Source: Taeniopygia guttata
Lineage: Eukaryota > Chordata > Aves > Passeriformes > Estrildidae
Reading direction: 5' to 3'
Assembly: GCF_048771995.1 (NCBI RefSeq)
Contig: NC_133027.1
Location: forward strand, 12,954,001-13,018,000
DNA length: 64,000 bases
Shown piece after piece: positions 49,101-62,465 of the stretch. The notes under the pieces were generated by a model. The model did not search any database. It was given only the letters and a program-made list of their open reading frames with translations, and was not told where the DNA came from. The translations under genes were made by a program, and so were the position numbers. Position 1 is the stretch's first letter. Each line of letters begins with the position of its first letter.

Positions 49101-50083
49101 ACAGCTGCCATTAGTCTCTTTTGCCACTCCATTTCCAAGCATCTCCCTTGACACAACAGCACAGAGCAAAGGCTGTGCAGGTTTCAAGTTAAATAAATCT
49201 CTTCTCATATTAGGAAATTTCTTGGTTAACTAACAATGGATTTATTATGTACATCAAATTTTTGTGTTAGGCAGGTTCACACATGGATAAGTATTTCAGT
49301 AATCTCTACCAATGGAAAGATGACAATGGGATACAGAGACATTGAAAGGTGATCTTTTAAATTGTATTTTTTTCTAGCACTCTATGTATACATTCCATGT
49401 GAACAGCATTTATCTTCCTTTCTTGTTTTTTTGTGGACCTGAAATAGTGAGTTACAATCCTAAGGAATGCCAAGTAAATGTTTCCCTTTGTCAAGCTACG
49501 CTGAAAAATGAGCTACATTTAATGTTTAATACTGTTTATAAGTGGAAATAATATTTACCCTTCTAAGACAGAACCTATGACTGCTTTATATCTCTGTGAG
49601 CATCATTCAAGATAGAGGGATGCCAGCAAGAGTGACAGATCAGGTGAAGTACTCGGGTTGGGACAGCAGTTGTGCAGAAAACCTTTCAGAAAATGACTTG
49701 AAAAACTATGAGCCCCTAACCTGCCCCACCTTTAAAGTAGCTACATTTTTATTACTTTGTATGAAGCACCCTGGTAGGGCCTATTCAGACGGATCAGGAC
49801 AGATGATAAATGAAAATCTATTCAGGCTCATGAGGCTGATGCATCAACTGATTTATTCTTACAGGCAGTTTAACATAATCGTGGAGAAACATTCTCTGCA
49901 GAAGAAAGTTATGTTACACCCCCTCAATTTACTTAAACATCATTCTCACAAGTGTGAGAGGTTGCAAAGCAGTCAGCACAGTAAAAAGCTCCAAAGAAAA
50001 ACCATCCCTAATCTTTAGACTGAGTAAATTACATAAAGACGAGAAACCAAAACAATTAAAAAACTGTAATTACCCTTCTGTAA
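43132..50083. other. Spacer between MSGN1 and GEN1, no gene seen
   Basis: A GC-rich patch follows the LTR (43140-43340). AT-rich non-repeat stretches with many homeobox-like TAAT words lie at 44950-45420 and 48480-48670. A possible poly(A) signal on the - strand (AATAAA, 45679-45684) ends a GC-richer stretch at 45680-45920. An unrecognised 140-codon frame is at 49596-50018 (+). Confidence 0.4.
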
Positions 50084-50193
50084 TGAATCACAGGTTTAAT
50101 TCAAGCAGTCACCCTCAATGATAAATGTTTTTATTTACTGAATCACAAGTTTAATTCAAGCAGTCACCCTCAATGATAAATGTTTTTATTTAT
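50084..50193. repeat. 55-bp tandem duplication, two copies
   Basis: Two adjacent 55-bp units (50084-50138 and 50139-50193) start TGAATCACA and contain AAGCAGTCACCCTCAATGAT and TTTTTATTTA. They differ at about two positions. Confidence 0.88.
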
Positions 50194-50845
50194 TGCAATG
50201 AGCGGCTACAGCCTAAATAGGAGGGAGCATTCTACACAGTTGGGCTCCCCCCACCCCCTCCCCCCATCTATTGCTGCTTCTAAAGTAGTGGCAGAAAATT
50301 GGCACAACTTTTAGATGCATTATATATGAAAAAAATGGAGAATTTTCTGCTTTTCATGTTTGAATTGTACTTGTGAAACCAAATTAATTAGCAGGAAAAA
50401 TCAGCAACATAATATTTTTTTCCTCTGCAGTTCTTAATATATCTAATTTCTCACTTTTCATCATTCACAAAATCCTGACAGTATTTTCATCTACTCAACC
50501 ATTATAGCAGCCATCTCAAACAGATTTGGAAAACAGAGAAAATTCCCTCCAAAATCCACTCCGGCCCCTTGATTCTAAAGAAAGCTCTAAATCACAGAAA
50601 TCCACATAGTGTGGGTGAAACTGAATGACCCACCCAACAAAAGAGCACATTCCCACACTCTGGGAGGGAACAAAAGTGAGTGTGTTCACATGATGTTGCC
50701 ATTTTTATTAATGAAAATTTAAACACTTGATTTCAACTTTCAGTATTCAAAATCATCAGCAAGGAAAAAAAATCATACATAACCACAACCAATGTTTTTC
50801 CACAAAAAAAATCCCACTCACATCCATTACTGACCACTGCATAAG

Positions 50846-50932
50846 GAATGGTTCCCTGCCTATAGCACACAGGGGTTGGAACTAGATGTTTTTAAGGTCC
50901 CCTCCAACCCAAACCATTCTGTCAGGCTATGA
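50846..50932 (+). mobile_element. CR1 3'-end fragment
   Basis: GGGGTTGGAACTAGATG, then AAGGTCCCCTCCAACCC and AAACCATTCTGTCAGGCTATG, is a clear CR1 tail in + orientation, about 1.4 kb past the GEN1 stop. Confidence 0.72.
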
Positions 50933-52354
50933 ATCTCTCTCTTTAAAATTCCCAGGTGACTCTTATTCTCCTTCACAACACTATTCTTCCAGCTACCTTC
51001 TCACATCAGCTGGGTGCTTAAGAGGCTCCAGAAGACAAAGATCATCTTCAAAACTGAAAATAAGTTAATAAGTTTCCAATATTTTTTTTTTTCATTTCCA
51101 GAATACATCTCTCATTTGGAATATGAATTATAAATAAAATGCTTCCATCTTCCCACTTAGTTTATTAGAGTAAACTAAGAAATTACCATTTTGTCTAATT
51201 ACAGACTGTATTAGCTACAGGCTACCTATGTCTTCCTTAAACACATCTGGAATTCAGCTTCCAAACTTGGTCCTTGACCATGATGAAGAACTGATATTTT
51301 CACTATGGCACAGATACACTAAATTTCTCCTGTTAACAATATGTCTTGGCAAGAATTGTCTTCCTTCTACCTGGTGCACAGAAAAAGTTACAAACACTTA
51401 ATACAGACAAGGCATTCCTTCAATAGGCAACTGTTGAGGACAACTTTTTTGGTGAATGAACAGAGATTGCTTCTGCAATAAAGAGGTAGGACGAGCACTT
51501 CAAAACAAACTGTAATTGTACTCGTTTCCCTTTTTAAAAAAACCCAAACATTATATTATTCAAAAAACTCGCAATATGATAATTAGATTTTCTGTAATTT
51601 AACATTCACTCTATTATGAATTGAAGTGAATTTTAGATGGGATTTCAACTTTCTTTAACAAAAATGCCCTAATTAAATTTAATTAAATCAGTCATCAAAT
51701 TTCCTTAAATATTAGATATGACAGCTACAACACCAGAGTATCTTTACATGGCTTATTCCACTCTTTGGAAGAGGCACACCCCCAAAGTACAGCTTATTAT
51801 GGGGCATGGCAGATAGAAATTTATCTACCCTGTGAGGTACATCTGCTGTGTGTCTCTATCTGGTCCTTCAGAGATGGTCAACACAACCAGAAACACAAAA
51901 TTTCAAAACCCATTTCAAAACTTGCAAAATTAAATTAGTGGAGGAGGATTTCAGTTTAAAAATGCTGCATCATGTTGTCTAGGTGCTGTTCTAGTAAGTG
52001 TTTTTGTAAGCAAGACTAATAGCTGTACACAAAATCTGCACAATTGATTGGGAAAAAAACCCTTTTTCTTAAATAAATCTCCCTTATCCTTGCACATTGT
52101 ATTCTGATGCTTATGTATCATGTTTAGAATGTAAACATACGCAGAATGACTGGTACTTGCCTACAATCAACTGTTTGGTACTGTTGTTATCATTTTAGTT
52201 TCAAACTTCAGCTCCAATGCCAAAAATTCCTAGTCGTTAAAACTGTGTCCATTTAAGATTGATAGAGCATACTGCAGAAACTTTGAGAAAGAACTCTTCA
52301 TGAACGCAAGTTAACTGATAATTAATTGCTATCATAATCTATTTTATGGAGAGC
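50933..52354 (-). other. GEN1: GEN1 3' flank, probably 3' UTR
   Basis: AT-rich sequence directly after the GEN1 stop. A candidate AATAAA on the - strand lies at 51161-51166, about 1.2 kb past the stop. No other coding segment is seen. Confidence 0.3.
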
Positions 52355-53757
52355 CTAATTGATTTTGATTCTTCCTTTCAGTCTTTCAGTCAGGGGAAGG
52401 GGACTGTCTGCCCACGCATAAGTCAGAACAGCACTTTTCTCTTCCTGTGTGGGATCAGAACCCAACCTTTCAATTGGTTGCTCTGGACTTTGGGAACAAT
52501 TGACTTCTAGAGAGGATGATTTTGGAGCTACTTGCACTGAGAAACTGTTAACAGCTTTCTTTAAATTGGTCATTTTCGTCTTCCCTTCAATTGTAAGGGC
52601 TGAGTCACTCTTTGTCCTTTTGCTAGAAACAGTGCTACTCTTTTTCTTTGTAAAACATTTTTTAAATTGGCCAGGGTTCAGTTGCCTTTTCTGCTGCTCA
52701 TAAACAAGGATTTTATCCATGTGCCCATCATCACTGTCGCTAGAAGAGTATCTGTTCTGACAGACACTCTTTTTAAAAGAAGCCTTCCAAGTAGTTTCAA
52801 TACAAGCTTCTTTAATGTGACAGCCAGTTGCATCTGCTGGCGTTTGAGACTCTGGAAGCATTTCACACCCAGGATGAAGTGTCTCTGTTGTTTGCCCATC
52901 GAAAGCTAGAGATGCTGAAACACTTCTATAAGGGTGTTTTTGCACCATTTCAGCCAGGATGTCAGCTTTTTCGTATGCATCCTGATAGATATGTACACTG
53001 CCTTCACTCACAGAGTTTTCTGATAGAACATTTTTATTTTTCTGCACAATGTTATTTAACTGACATGAGGAAGAGACATGATTTCTATCAGGATTCAATG
53101 TTTCTTTTGTTTGTTTAAAACAATTCAAAGACTCCAGTTGCACTGCATTTTCAGAAAAAGGCTGTGATGAAATGGGAGCCTTCTTAAGTATTCGCTCCCT
53201 TAAAGACCACTCCTGAAGTTGTCCCACAGCATCATTTGAGAACAAATCATCTTCACTATCAGAATGCATATCAGACTGTGTAACATCAGAATACTCTGAG
53301 CTATTTCTTACTGTTTTGTGATTTAGTGGATGTGAGTATTTTATGCATGTGGTTAAGTCAGCTGCTGAATCATGGTCATCACCTCTATGGGCTGATGAAG
53401 TGCTGTAGGAGGTTTCTTTCCCATCAGTACTGCTCAGTTGCAGACCAGCTGGTACAAAGGAAGAGGATGATATCCCTGAATACTTAGTGCATTGTGAGGG
53501 CACAGATGAATCAGCAAGAGCAGCTGCTGATGCTGACACATGAACTGGTGCTATGCAGGAAGATGAAGGTAATGCTACGTCTTTTGATTCAGTACTTCTC
53601 TGCTGAGTCTGACCTTCTGGGGGAGCTTTTGTATCTGACATGGAGTGTTGCACAGGAAGAATTCTGTGTGTAGGCTTTATATTAATTTGAGACAGAAGAC
53701 TGGTAATTTCATCACAAGAATTTGGTAACACCTTTTCTTCTGATCTGTCTTTCTTTT
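52355..53757 (-). other. GEN1: GEN1 last exon: disordered C-terminal tail
   Basis: A 1403-nt exon coding for about 466 residues. It is rich in Ser, Thr and Lys and looks unstructured. Short conserved islands match mammalian GEN1: [26 protein letters not shown] and the end [13 protein letters not shown]. In mammals this tail carries phosphorylation sites and nuclear export control. Little else is conserved, as expected for this region. Confidence 0.9.
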
Positions 53758-56700
53758 CTGAAAAGAAAAATAATAAAAAGTGCACTTTGAATAGCATATA
53801 AATCACAGTTCATATTTTTTAGTGCAAAAGTACAGAATTGTAAGATTAAAGCACAGTCCCTGTGAGGTATCATGACCTCATCTTGCTTTGGCATTATATT
53901 GTTCAAAAGAGGGAGAAATGTTTTTTTTCTTTTTTGCATTCTGGCAAGACACATAAATTCACAAGAAATAAGCTTCTGGACTCACTTTTCTGTTTCTTCT
54001 GAAGAATGTTTGACTTTTCCACTTCATAGAGGGCAACAACATCAGGATAAGCAGCCTGAAACAAAGTCTCTTCTTCTACTGTTACTACAAACAACTCCAC
54101 AGGCTCATCTTCTGGATCAACATAATGTTCTGAAAAAGTAATGAATGTACTTTTGATATGAATGTCAAAGTATGGAATGGAAAACCAAACAGCAAAGACC
54201 TGAATACAAAGAAGGTACATAAAAATTCAAGAGTATGATATTTGAGATTTATCTACAAGTGAAGTCTTTTTTTTGCTGCCAGTCTCCCGGCATAAACGGA
54301 CATACTACAGGGAGGAGTCTGGCAGCACAGAAAATTTTCTAGCTAGTAAACAGTGACAGCTTCAGGTACATAGTGAAATAAGGTATGAAATACACAGTTC
54401 AGGTCTTATTTACAAGTACCAGAAAAAGTAGCTGAAGACTGAGTCCCTTGCTTTCTAGGTAAATTTGTTTTCTTTAAAGCATTGCTTTTTCTTTCAGGGT
54501 ATGTGAAATTTGATGCACATTTCCTGTTATTTCCACAGAACAGTCTCCAATCTTGCCCAGATTCCATTGTCTTAGAGTGTTGCCAAACTCTTGTCCTCTT
54601 TAAAGCTTGATTTTATCTTTTTCTATGACTGTTTTGTTCCATAATGTACATGGAAACCAGACCCACCTGGTTTTTGCCATTCAATTTCAAAACAAGGAAT
54701 TCCATTTTTAACACGTGTCTTAACAATCCTGTAAGAAGAGGAAGTCCATTAAATGATTTAAATCTAGATTAAATCTAAAAATATTTCAATATTCTAATTT
54801 GGAATGATTAAGAGAAAAAAAACCAACCAAAACTTCTCATAAAATTGAAATTACTACATGTTTTAAAAAATACACTACTCTCTCTACAGTAAGATTTGGA
54901 GTACAGATTTGACCACTGAAACATTTTTATTTGACACTCAGAAGAACATTCACACAAAATAAAAAAGCCCTTCTGTAAGACACAAATCTAATGCAATCTC
55001 CTACAAACATCAGTTTGGTATCTTCAGCTGACCTGCCCGAAAGGCAGGTCCTGCTTGACCAACCCGATCTCCTTCTTTGACAGGGTGACCCACTCAGGGG
55101 CATAAGGGGATAGCTGTGGATATTGTCTGCCTTAGACTTCAGTAAAACCTTTGATGCCATCTCCCACAGCTTTCTCCTGGGGAAACTGGCTGCTCATATC
55201 TGGGATAGGTGCAGTGGGTAAAAAATGGTTTGTATGGTCAAGCCCAGAGGGCGTGGTGAGTGAAGTTAAATCCAGCAGGATGTCAGTGACTGATGTGGCT
55301 CCCCAGGGCTCACTACTGGGGCCACTCCTGTTTAATGTATTTATCAGTGACCTACAGGAGAGGATCAAAAGCAGTTCAGTCAGTTCAGTCAGTTCACAGA
55401 CAACACCAAGTTGGGCAGGAGTGTTGACCTGCTGGAGGTCAGGAAGGCTCTGCAGAGGGGTCTGGACAGGCCGGACTGATGCTGAGGCCAATTGTATGAG
55501 GTTCAACAAGGCCAAGTGCTGCCCTTGGGTCACAACAGCCCCTGCAGCACTACAGGCTGGGGAGGAGTAGCTGGGAAGTGGCCAAGAGCAAAAGGATCTG
55601 GAGGTGATGGTCAACAGCAGCTGAACATGAGCCAGAGTGTGCCCAGGTGGTCAAGAAGGCCAGTGGCATCCTGGACTGGATCAGCAATAGAGCGGCCAGC
55701 AAGACCAGGGCAGTGATTGTCCACCTGCACTCAGCACTGGTGCGGCCACACCTCAAATCCTGTGTCTATTTCTGGGCCCCTCACCACAAGGGGTGGTACT
55801 GGATGTGCTGGAGCACGTCCAGACCAGGGCAGTGCAGTTGATGAAGGAGCTGGAGCACAAGTGTGAAAGGAGTAGTTGAGGAAGCTGGGGGTGTTTAGTC
55901 CAGGGCAGGCCTCATGGCCCTCTGCAACAGCCTGAAAGGAGGCTGCAGCCAGGTGGGGGTCAGTCTCTTCTCTTAAGTAACAAGTGATAAGAAAGAAAAG
56001 GAAACGCCTCAAGCTGTACCAGGGGAGGACTAGACTGGATATTAGAAACAACTTCTTCATGGAAAGGGTTGTCAAGCATTGGAACAAACTGCCCGGAGAA
56101 GTGGTTGAGCCACCATCTCTGGAGATATTTAATTTAAAAGATGTGTAGATATGGAACTGAGGTACATGGTTTAGTGGTGGACTTGTCAGTGTCAGGTTAA
56201 TGGCTGGACTTCTCCAAACTAAATGATTCTATGATTTTAAGATACCAAATCCAGAGAAAGCTGTTGTCCTGGACAGTAATTTTCTGAATGACTAGATAGG
56301 GTCATTTTTATCTTTTGCATGAGACCATGAGGAGAGACACAACTTGAACTGAGCAGGGCCAGTCAGTCACTGAGATTTTTCTAAAAAGACTATCTACACC
56401 CCAGTTTAATAGCATCCTATGCATGAAGAGTAGGATCATGCTGATCCTGCTGACCATTACTGCACTTTTAAACACTTGTTAACAAAAAAAATCTTCCAGA
56501 GCATGCACCATCTCTCTTTTAAACTCCTGAAATATCAGAAAGTGCTATAAACAGAGAATGTCAATTAATTCATTCATCAAGGTAAATGCTGGTAATTTAT
56601 CTTGCCAATCTATTTAAAAAGCATTCTCCAACCAGTCTCCCCAATCTTTTGAAAGCCAACACTGAATAGATCAAGATATGACACATCTATGGTGACACAT

Positions 56701-59700
56701 ATATGATACTAATTCAAGATATGACACATCGACCCAGAAGTGATACTATCACACTGCTCTTGACTGTGCTGCTGTGCCCCAAAATTAATGTCTAAAAACC
56801 TTGACTAGCATGGAAAAATTACTAACCAATAAAAGAATTAGGGAGGCAGGGAGAATTTGGGTTTCATTTGGGAAACAAAATCATCAGATAAAATAAGTCA
56901 CAATTCCCTTCACAAAGTGAAGTTCAGATTTGCCAACAGACGCTGTAGATTCTGGAAGTTGACTTAAGTTTACGAAAAGATTAGATCATTAAAAAAATTA
57001 CACTGAAGGCTGACAGAATAAGAAAATGCTAATTCTGACTCAGTAAATTCCTAAGTAATAGAAATCTGGATGGTGGGAAATTATTCTGGGTGAAAGTAAT
57101 TACATGCTTATCTTGCTTTTTCTTCCCTGCATGTCCATTTTAATAACAGTATACCTGGCCATTTTTACATTCCTAAATGTAGCAGTCCTGAATGAAAAGT
57201 AGTGTTGACACATAGTACAATGACAGCTGATAGGTCTGATAAGCAATCAGAGATTATGACTGAATTTGCAGTTGCTAATTTCTAAGCCTGAACTCTTACT
57301 TTGAGACACAGAATTCAATTAAATATCTGCTAAGAACCTGAGCATAGGACCAAGGCAGGTCCAAGGACAAGGAGCAAAAAGCAACCACAGGAGAACCCAA
57401 GCACTGCCATTTAGAATGAAACTGCTCTATGTATTACTTTGTGCAGCAGTAGTAGAATTAGTGCACTGATCTGAATTTTTACCTCTATTCAAAACAAGCA
57501 CAAAACTTGAAACAAAGATAGAAGAAAACTGTATTTCTTTTTTTTCCGAAAAACCTTGTGGTTTTTATCTGCCAGCAGAAGTAAACATATTAAGTGCAAG
57601 GAATCAAGCTACATTACCGTATTGCCTGCAGTTGTTTTGAGTCAGTGTATCCAGATTTTCTCTGGATCATATCATAACGTGTCAAAAGTGCAAACAGCTT
57701 CTTACAAGCATAATGTTTGGGCCATTCCATCTTCTCTGAAGCAAACAGCTGTTTGTATAAAAGAAAATTCCATACTTTAAAACATTATTTATTCTGTTAG
57801 ATAGTTATGTAGTTGGGACACTGGGCTAAATACTTAAAATCTCTAGAGTGCATTTATACATTGGTGTAATGCCCAACAACACCTGACTGCCAAGGGAGGG
57901 AATGGCCATCCCTAGCAGGGCACATTCCTCAGCTGTCAGTGACTACGGATCAGCTGTGTGGTGGCAGCAGCAGAGATAAGGCAGCTGTTAAACACCTTGT
58001 CAGGTTCACATCATCTCTACTAGGAGCTGTGAAAGTTACAGATTTCACATGTGAGACAATGAACATGGATTTTCATTAAAGCCACATTGTTTGACTATGA
58101 TCTATTTTACTATCTGTAATTCTTACACTGTCATCAAACCCAAAAAATGAAACATTGTAAAAGATTATGCCAATAAAAAACAAGTAAAAAGCCTTCCTAG
58201 AAAACAATGCTAATGGGCATATATTAACACTCTCACCCCCATCTAGCAATGAAAAACAAAACAATGACAAGCGAGCTTTCTCTTTCTTCCACTTTTCTAT
58301 CTACCTATTTACAGCAACTGATTTTTTCCAAAGTTCAATTTTAGGCTTTCAAAACAGTGAGGTATATTAAGATGTTGTAGCAAGATTCTTTAGTTCTTAT
58401 TTCAAACAAAATTACCAACAAAGATCATCATTATCACAGATGCCTTCCTTAGTAATAAATAAAAGAGTACAAAGCTGAATATTCATAATTTTGTTACATA
58501 CCTGAAAGGACAATAAATTTGGCCTTTGACATTCTTTTATGTTGGTCAATTTATTCTTGTTTACAAGAAACTCTTGGGTAACCTCGAGATAAAACAAAAA
58601 AGAAACAGTTTAAGAGAGGATAAAAAGCTGAAATTGAAACTAATTGATTATAACAATTTATATTAAGTAGTCTTGTTTGTTACCTCAGAAAATGGAAAGC
58701 CCTCACAACTCATGGCTTTTCTGGAGGTAAAAACAAATGTGTTAGGAACTGAGGACAAATGGGGAAAATGCAGCACCTAAATGCTCACCCTGCATATGAA
58801 TGCAGGGAAAAGCAGTTAAATTCTCAGGCCATTCCTACTTTCTGATACTGTCCTCCACTGAGTTTGCTTGTTTCACTCGCTCCCACCGATGCCATTCACA
58901 TGGGCAGCAGAGTTTGGAGTCATGGGGTTTGCAGCATCTCACACTTTCACAGAATTTACATCCGTTGTGCTCGTGGTCCTTGTAAGATCCTATAGCAACA
59001 GACACATAAAGTGAGGAGAAAAGGGATTCCCAAAATCTCCAAAGCTATAAAGGCAATATTGCAAATACAAAGCTCAGAACATGTATGACTGTGATGTAAA
59101 TGGCAGCTGTAAGCAGATCTGAGTGCATTAGTTGCATTTATGAATCTATAGTAAAAACTGAAAAAGACATGCAGGCTTTCATTTTTCTGAAGACTTTTCC
59201 CTCAACAGTTTCAGATCTTAAGCTGGAAGCTTTTTATCAGAAAACTACAGAAGTAATGTGTGATAACCTGGAAAAGCACATATAAGTAATATATTTGAAT
59301 CAGGCTTTTCCTTCACCAAATGATGTATTTGAATGAGTTCACTAATCAAAGATGATACCAAAATCAGGCATCATACTTGGGATTAATTTCTTCTTGAAAA
59401 AACACTGCCGCATACCTCATCAATGATGAGATTCAGTCCTTTGATGCAGGACCAGTTCAAGCAACTAAATAAATAGTTGCCAGGATGTATAGAGTATAAC
59501 ATGCTGTCTTTATTGATCATGTTAAAAAGGCAAATATCTGGGATCCCACAACAGCATTACGATAACATTCCATCTGCTGTCAACTAGTTACACATTTGAA
59601 GAAAATCAGTCCCAAGCCTTAGAAATGTTTATATAAGGGTACATATACACAATATTGAAAACATGAAGATGGAAGCTGAAAAGCATTATAACGCTAGTAG

Positions 59701-62465
59701 AAAAAACCCCATAATCCAATAAAACAAAACCCATCACCCCATAATAAAAAGTAAACAATTAGGCTAAAAGTACGGCTCAGCACTTTTCACACTGACCTGG
59801 ATGATGGCACTCTGAACAGTGAATTACCCTTTTAACAACCAAAAGTGGATTATCATCATAGTGAAATTGATCCTTCCACTGCTCAAACCTAAAAGGATGA
59901 TGTTAAAAGGATCAAGAAATATTTTTAGCTTTCACACTTAAACCACTGAAAAATAATTTCTTTATACTTGTCAAGCATTTATCCAAGAAACAGTTTTCCA
60001 ACTTATGAAACAGGGTTCTTTTGCAGTACATCATGTCAGATTTCTAGAATTCACACACATGATGATAACAAACATAGAAAGCACTTGGTATTGCAACTCC
60101 TAATCTAAAAACGAGCACGTCTCATCAGTGCCCACAACTTTCACTCCAATATAACAACTGATACCTACTAGCTCAAGAGTTAGGAGCCAGCTAATGTTTA
60201 AAACAAGTAAGAGATTTGCCTAGCAAAACACCCAATTCCTTTAGCAAACACAAGATAAGGAATGTGGTAATATCCTCCCTAACTTAAAACAATTACAAAT
60301 GTTGTCCTGGAGTTGAAGTACATACTATTAAGTCTTTGAATAAAAAAGCAATAAATTCCATTTTACCTTTGCAATAAGTTTTCACCTTGCAGAGTCTCAA
60401 TTAACTTTAAAGCTTGCTCCTTCCCAACTCCTGGAACCCCCTGTAGAAAAATATGAAATATTATTTAATTAGAAACAAAATATTCATATTCTCACAAAAA
60501 CATCTTTATTACATAGCAGAGAGTGATGACAAAAAGTTATTCCAGATGTTGAGAATAAACTGAGAAAAATATTTTTGACCAAGTTTAAGGGCCAAGAGAA
60601 GGTGATAGATTACAGCTGCAGTGCTAGTGTAATACATAAGTTGTTCTTATGCTAAACAGCACCTGAGATAAAACAAGGCAAAGAAGGAAGCAGGAAGCAA
60701 TAATAAACTAAAAAGTTTGATTCAGAATAGAGAAGTTACAATGAAGTACGAAACACTGGCACAGTTGCCCAGGCAGGTGATAGATGCTCCGTTCTGGAAA
60801 TATACAAGGTAAGGCTGGAATCGGGCTCTGAGTGACCTGATTTAATTGAAGATATCCCTCACTTCAGGGGGTTGGACGAAGTGAACTTCAGGGGTTCCTT
60901 CTGATCCAGACTACTGTATCAGACTACGATTTAGAACACACACATATTGCTTTCCAGTTCTTTACATCTTCACCCTATTTTGCCAAGAATCAATACACCT
61001 GACTAAGAAGATTGTATTGAGTGCACTTTCTACAGCATCATAACAAATAAATCTAAATTTATTCAGTTGTAATGGCACAATTGAATACATAGAACCATAT
61101 AAAATAAATCTGCATTTCAAACCAAGTTCTCATTGGACTAGAGTCAGACATTCAAGTAAAGTCAGATATTCAGCTTCTGCAAGGAAAGCATTATTTTGAT
61201 GTGTTTTCAACAAAACAAGTACAATTATAGCGTGGTACTCTCATTTATCTGTTCTGCCAATCTCCATTCCCAATGGACTCCCATAATTCAGCTTTCTTTA
61301 CAAGTTTCTGTCTTAATCTACTTTGCCGAGCTGCAATAACTCAAAGGATCTATCTGCCATCACATAATTGTGACATTTTAACACTATGTAAGAACTTGGC
61401 ATTCCAGAAGTTATTGTGGTACAATAACTACTGATTATCCACTGGTTTTTTTACTCCCTCTCTTTACAGTGGTAACAAACTATTTACAGATTCCTATAAC
61501 AGAAGCAAAATTAAAACAAACAAACAAACAAAAAAAAAACAAATCCCCCCCAAAAATAATGAAAGGTTTACAGTATCAGTTGTTCAAAGGACAGTTTAAT
61601 CTGACACATAATTATTTAAGAATAACGAGGTATCTGCTGCACGCCTGAATGAGAGCAATCATTGCCTACATGAACTGTATGGAAATCAAGTTTCATCCCT
61701 CCCCTTTCAAATAGCCATTGCAACAGCTTCTGTTCAAATTATCAAAAAAGAAATCAAGAGTTTACAGGAAAGAAAAAAATAAAGAAGTGAAGTAGTAATG
61801 AGTGAGATTCCTCACAATTAATTAGGTGAACTTCCAAATGTATCACTTCTAATTCTTCGTAAATTATATATTTACAAGCAATGGAACAGCAATACATCCA
61901 AACTGCATCCAGAACTGCCTTTACTAATAACTACAGCTCAAAACCACCACTACTAAGTCTTCCAAAGAGCACAGACAAAGCCATTTTTTCCTGTTTTGCA
62001 CAGCTCCTCTGCCAGGGATGCACTTGTATGTGACTTGTTACAAAGCATCCTCATAAACAATCGAGTTCTCACACCTTGGCTCAATGCAATCAGCATCTAA
62101 ACTTTTACCTTCACCTCCATTATAGAAAAGGTTTGGAACAACACAAAAGAGTCTTAGAAAGACTGATGTTCATGAACCATTCTGAATATCTTTAACCTTT
62201 TACAAACAGAATTTACAGTGACTTCCTATACATCTACTGGATCTCAGTAATCACACATTGCATAAGCTTTCCCAGCATGCACATTCTCTCTCGAAACACT
62301 TTGTTGTTTTTCAAGACAGTGTAAGTGTCAAATAAAAATAATTATATTGCTTACCTTTGGAAGATAATCACAGCCCAGAAGAACTGCTAGCCCAATCAAA
62401 GACTCTCTGTCACAACCGAGTTTCTCTTTAATAGAGGACATCGTGTAACTGTCAAGATGTGGATC
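52355..62465 (-). CDS. GEN1: Holliday junction 5' flap endonuclease GEN1, 3' ten exons
   Basis: Rad2/XPG-family structure-specific nuclease that resolves Holliday junctions. Exons in the window (- strand order): 62465-62355, 60440-60367, 59888-59797, 58989-58839, 58720-58684, 58582-58502, 57748-57618, 54728-54667, 54129-53986, 53757-52355. All have canonical splice sites and compatible phases. They give 2286 nt, or 761 residues plus stop. Human GEN1 is about 908 residues, so the XPG-N domain and the start of XPG-I lie beyond the right edge. Recognisable parts are the XPG-I end with LLGCDYLPK, the helix-hairpin [12 protein letters not shown], a Cys-rich CEWHRWE region, [13 protein letters not shown], a chromodomain, and the C-terminal [11 protein letters not shown]. 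The stop is TAA at 52355. Three CR1 copies sit in introns. Confidence 0.93.
53986..54728 (-). other. GEN1: GEN1 chromodomain exons
   Basis: Exon 54728-54667 (62 nt) gives [21 protein letters not shown]. Exon 54129-53986 (144 nt) gives [10 protein letters not shown] and [22 protein letters not shown]. Human GEN1 carries a chromodomain here that helps DNA recognition. The aromatic and acidic residues C-F-E-I-E-W match that fold. Confidence 0.88.
55015..56242 (+). mobile_element. CR1 LINE, 5'-truncated, in a GEN1 intron
   Basis: About 1.2 kb with the end of the reverse transcriptase region ([13 protein letters not shown]-like frame near 55130; [20 protein letters not shown] near 55290), then the 3' UTR and the tail AAATGATTCTATGATTTTA. 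The reading frame is interrupted, so it is inactive. It is antisense to GEN1, in the 2.9-kb intron between 54728 and 57618. The direct run of CAGTT/CAGT near 55375-55393 is a small local expansion. Confidence 0.85.
57618..59888 (-). other. GEN1: GEN1 exons: Cys-rich and post-nuclease region
   Basis: Five exons: 59888-59797 ([13 protein letters not shown], ending HCSECHHPG), 58989-58839 ([27 protein letters not shown]), 58720-58684 ([12 protein letters not shown]), 58582-58502 ([22 protein letters not shown]) and 57748-57618 ([26 protein letters not shown]). The Cys/His pattern C-x2-C ... C-x2-C ... CC-x-C matches the GEN1-specific region after the nuclease core. The 37-nt exon is very short but its phases fit both neighbours. 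Confidence 0.88.
60740..60932 (+). mobile_element. CR1 3' fragment in a GEN1 intron
   Basis: CACTGGCACAGTTGCCCAGG, TATACAAGGTAAGGCTGG, GGGCTCTGAGTGACCTGATT and GGGGGTTGGACGAAGTG match the CR1 3' region in + orientation, antisense to GEN1. Confidence 0.72.
61513..61541. repeat. (CAAA)n simple repeat in a GEN1 intron
   Basis: A short run of CAAA units followed by poly-A, in the intron between 60440 and 62355. Confidence 0.6.

Larger units (their letters stand above)
60367..62465 (-). other. GEN1: GEN1 exons: XPG-I end and DNA-binding helix-two-turn-helix
   Basis: Exon 62465-62355 (111 nt, phase 0 at both ends) encodes [17 protein letters not shown] and [13 protein letters not shown]. The Asp of G-C-D-Y corresponds to a metal-binding catalytic Asp conserved in FEN1/XPG nucleases. 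Exon 60440-60367 encodes [19 protein letters not shown], the helix-two-turn-helix that binds the DNA backbone. Catalytic residues of the XPG-N half are outside the window. Confidence 0.92.

Noticed and set aside
55132-55614. 160-codon frame on the - strand
   Set aside because: Antisense to the reverse transcriptase part of the CR1 at 55015-56242.
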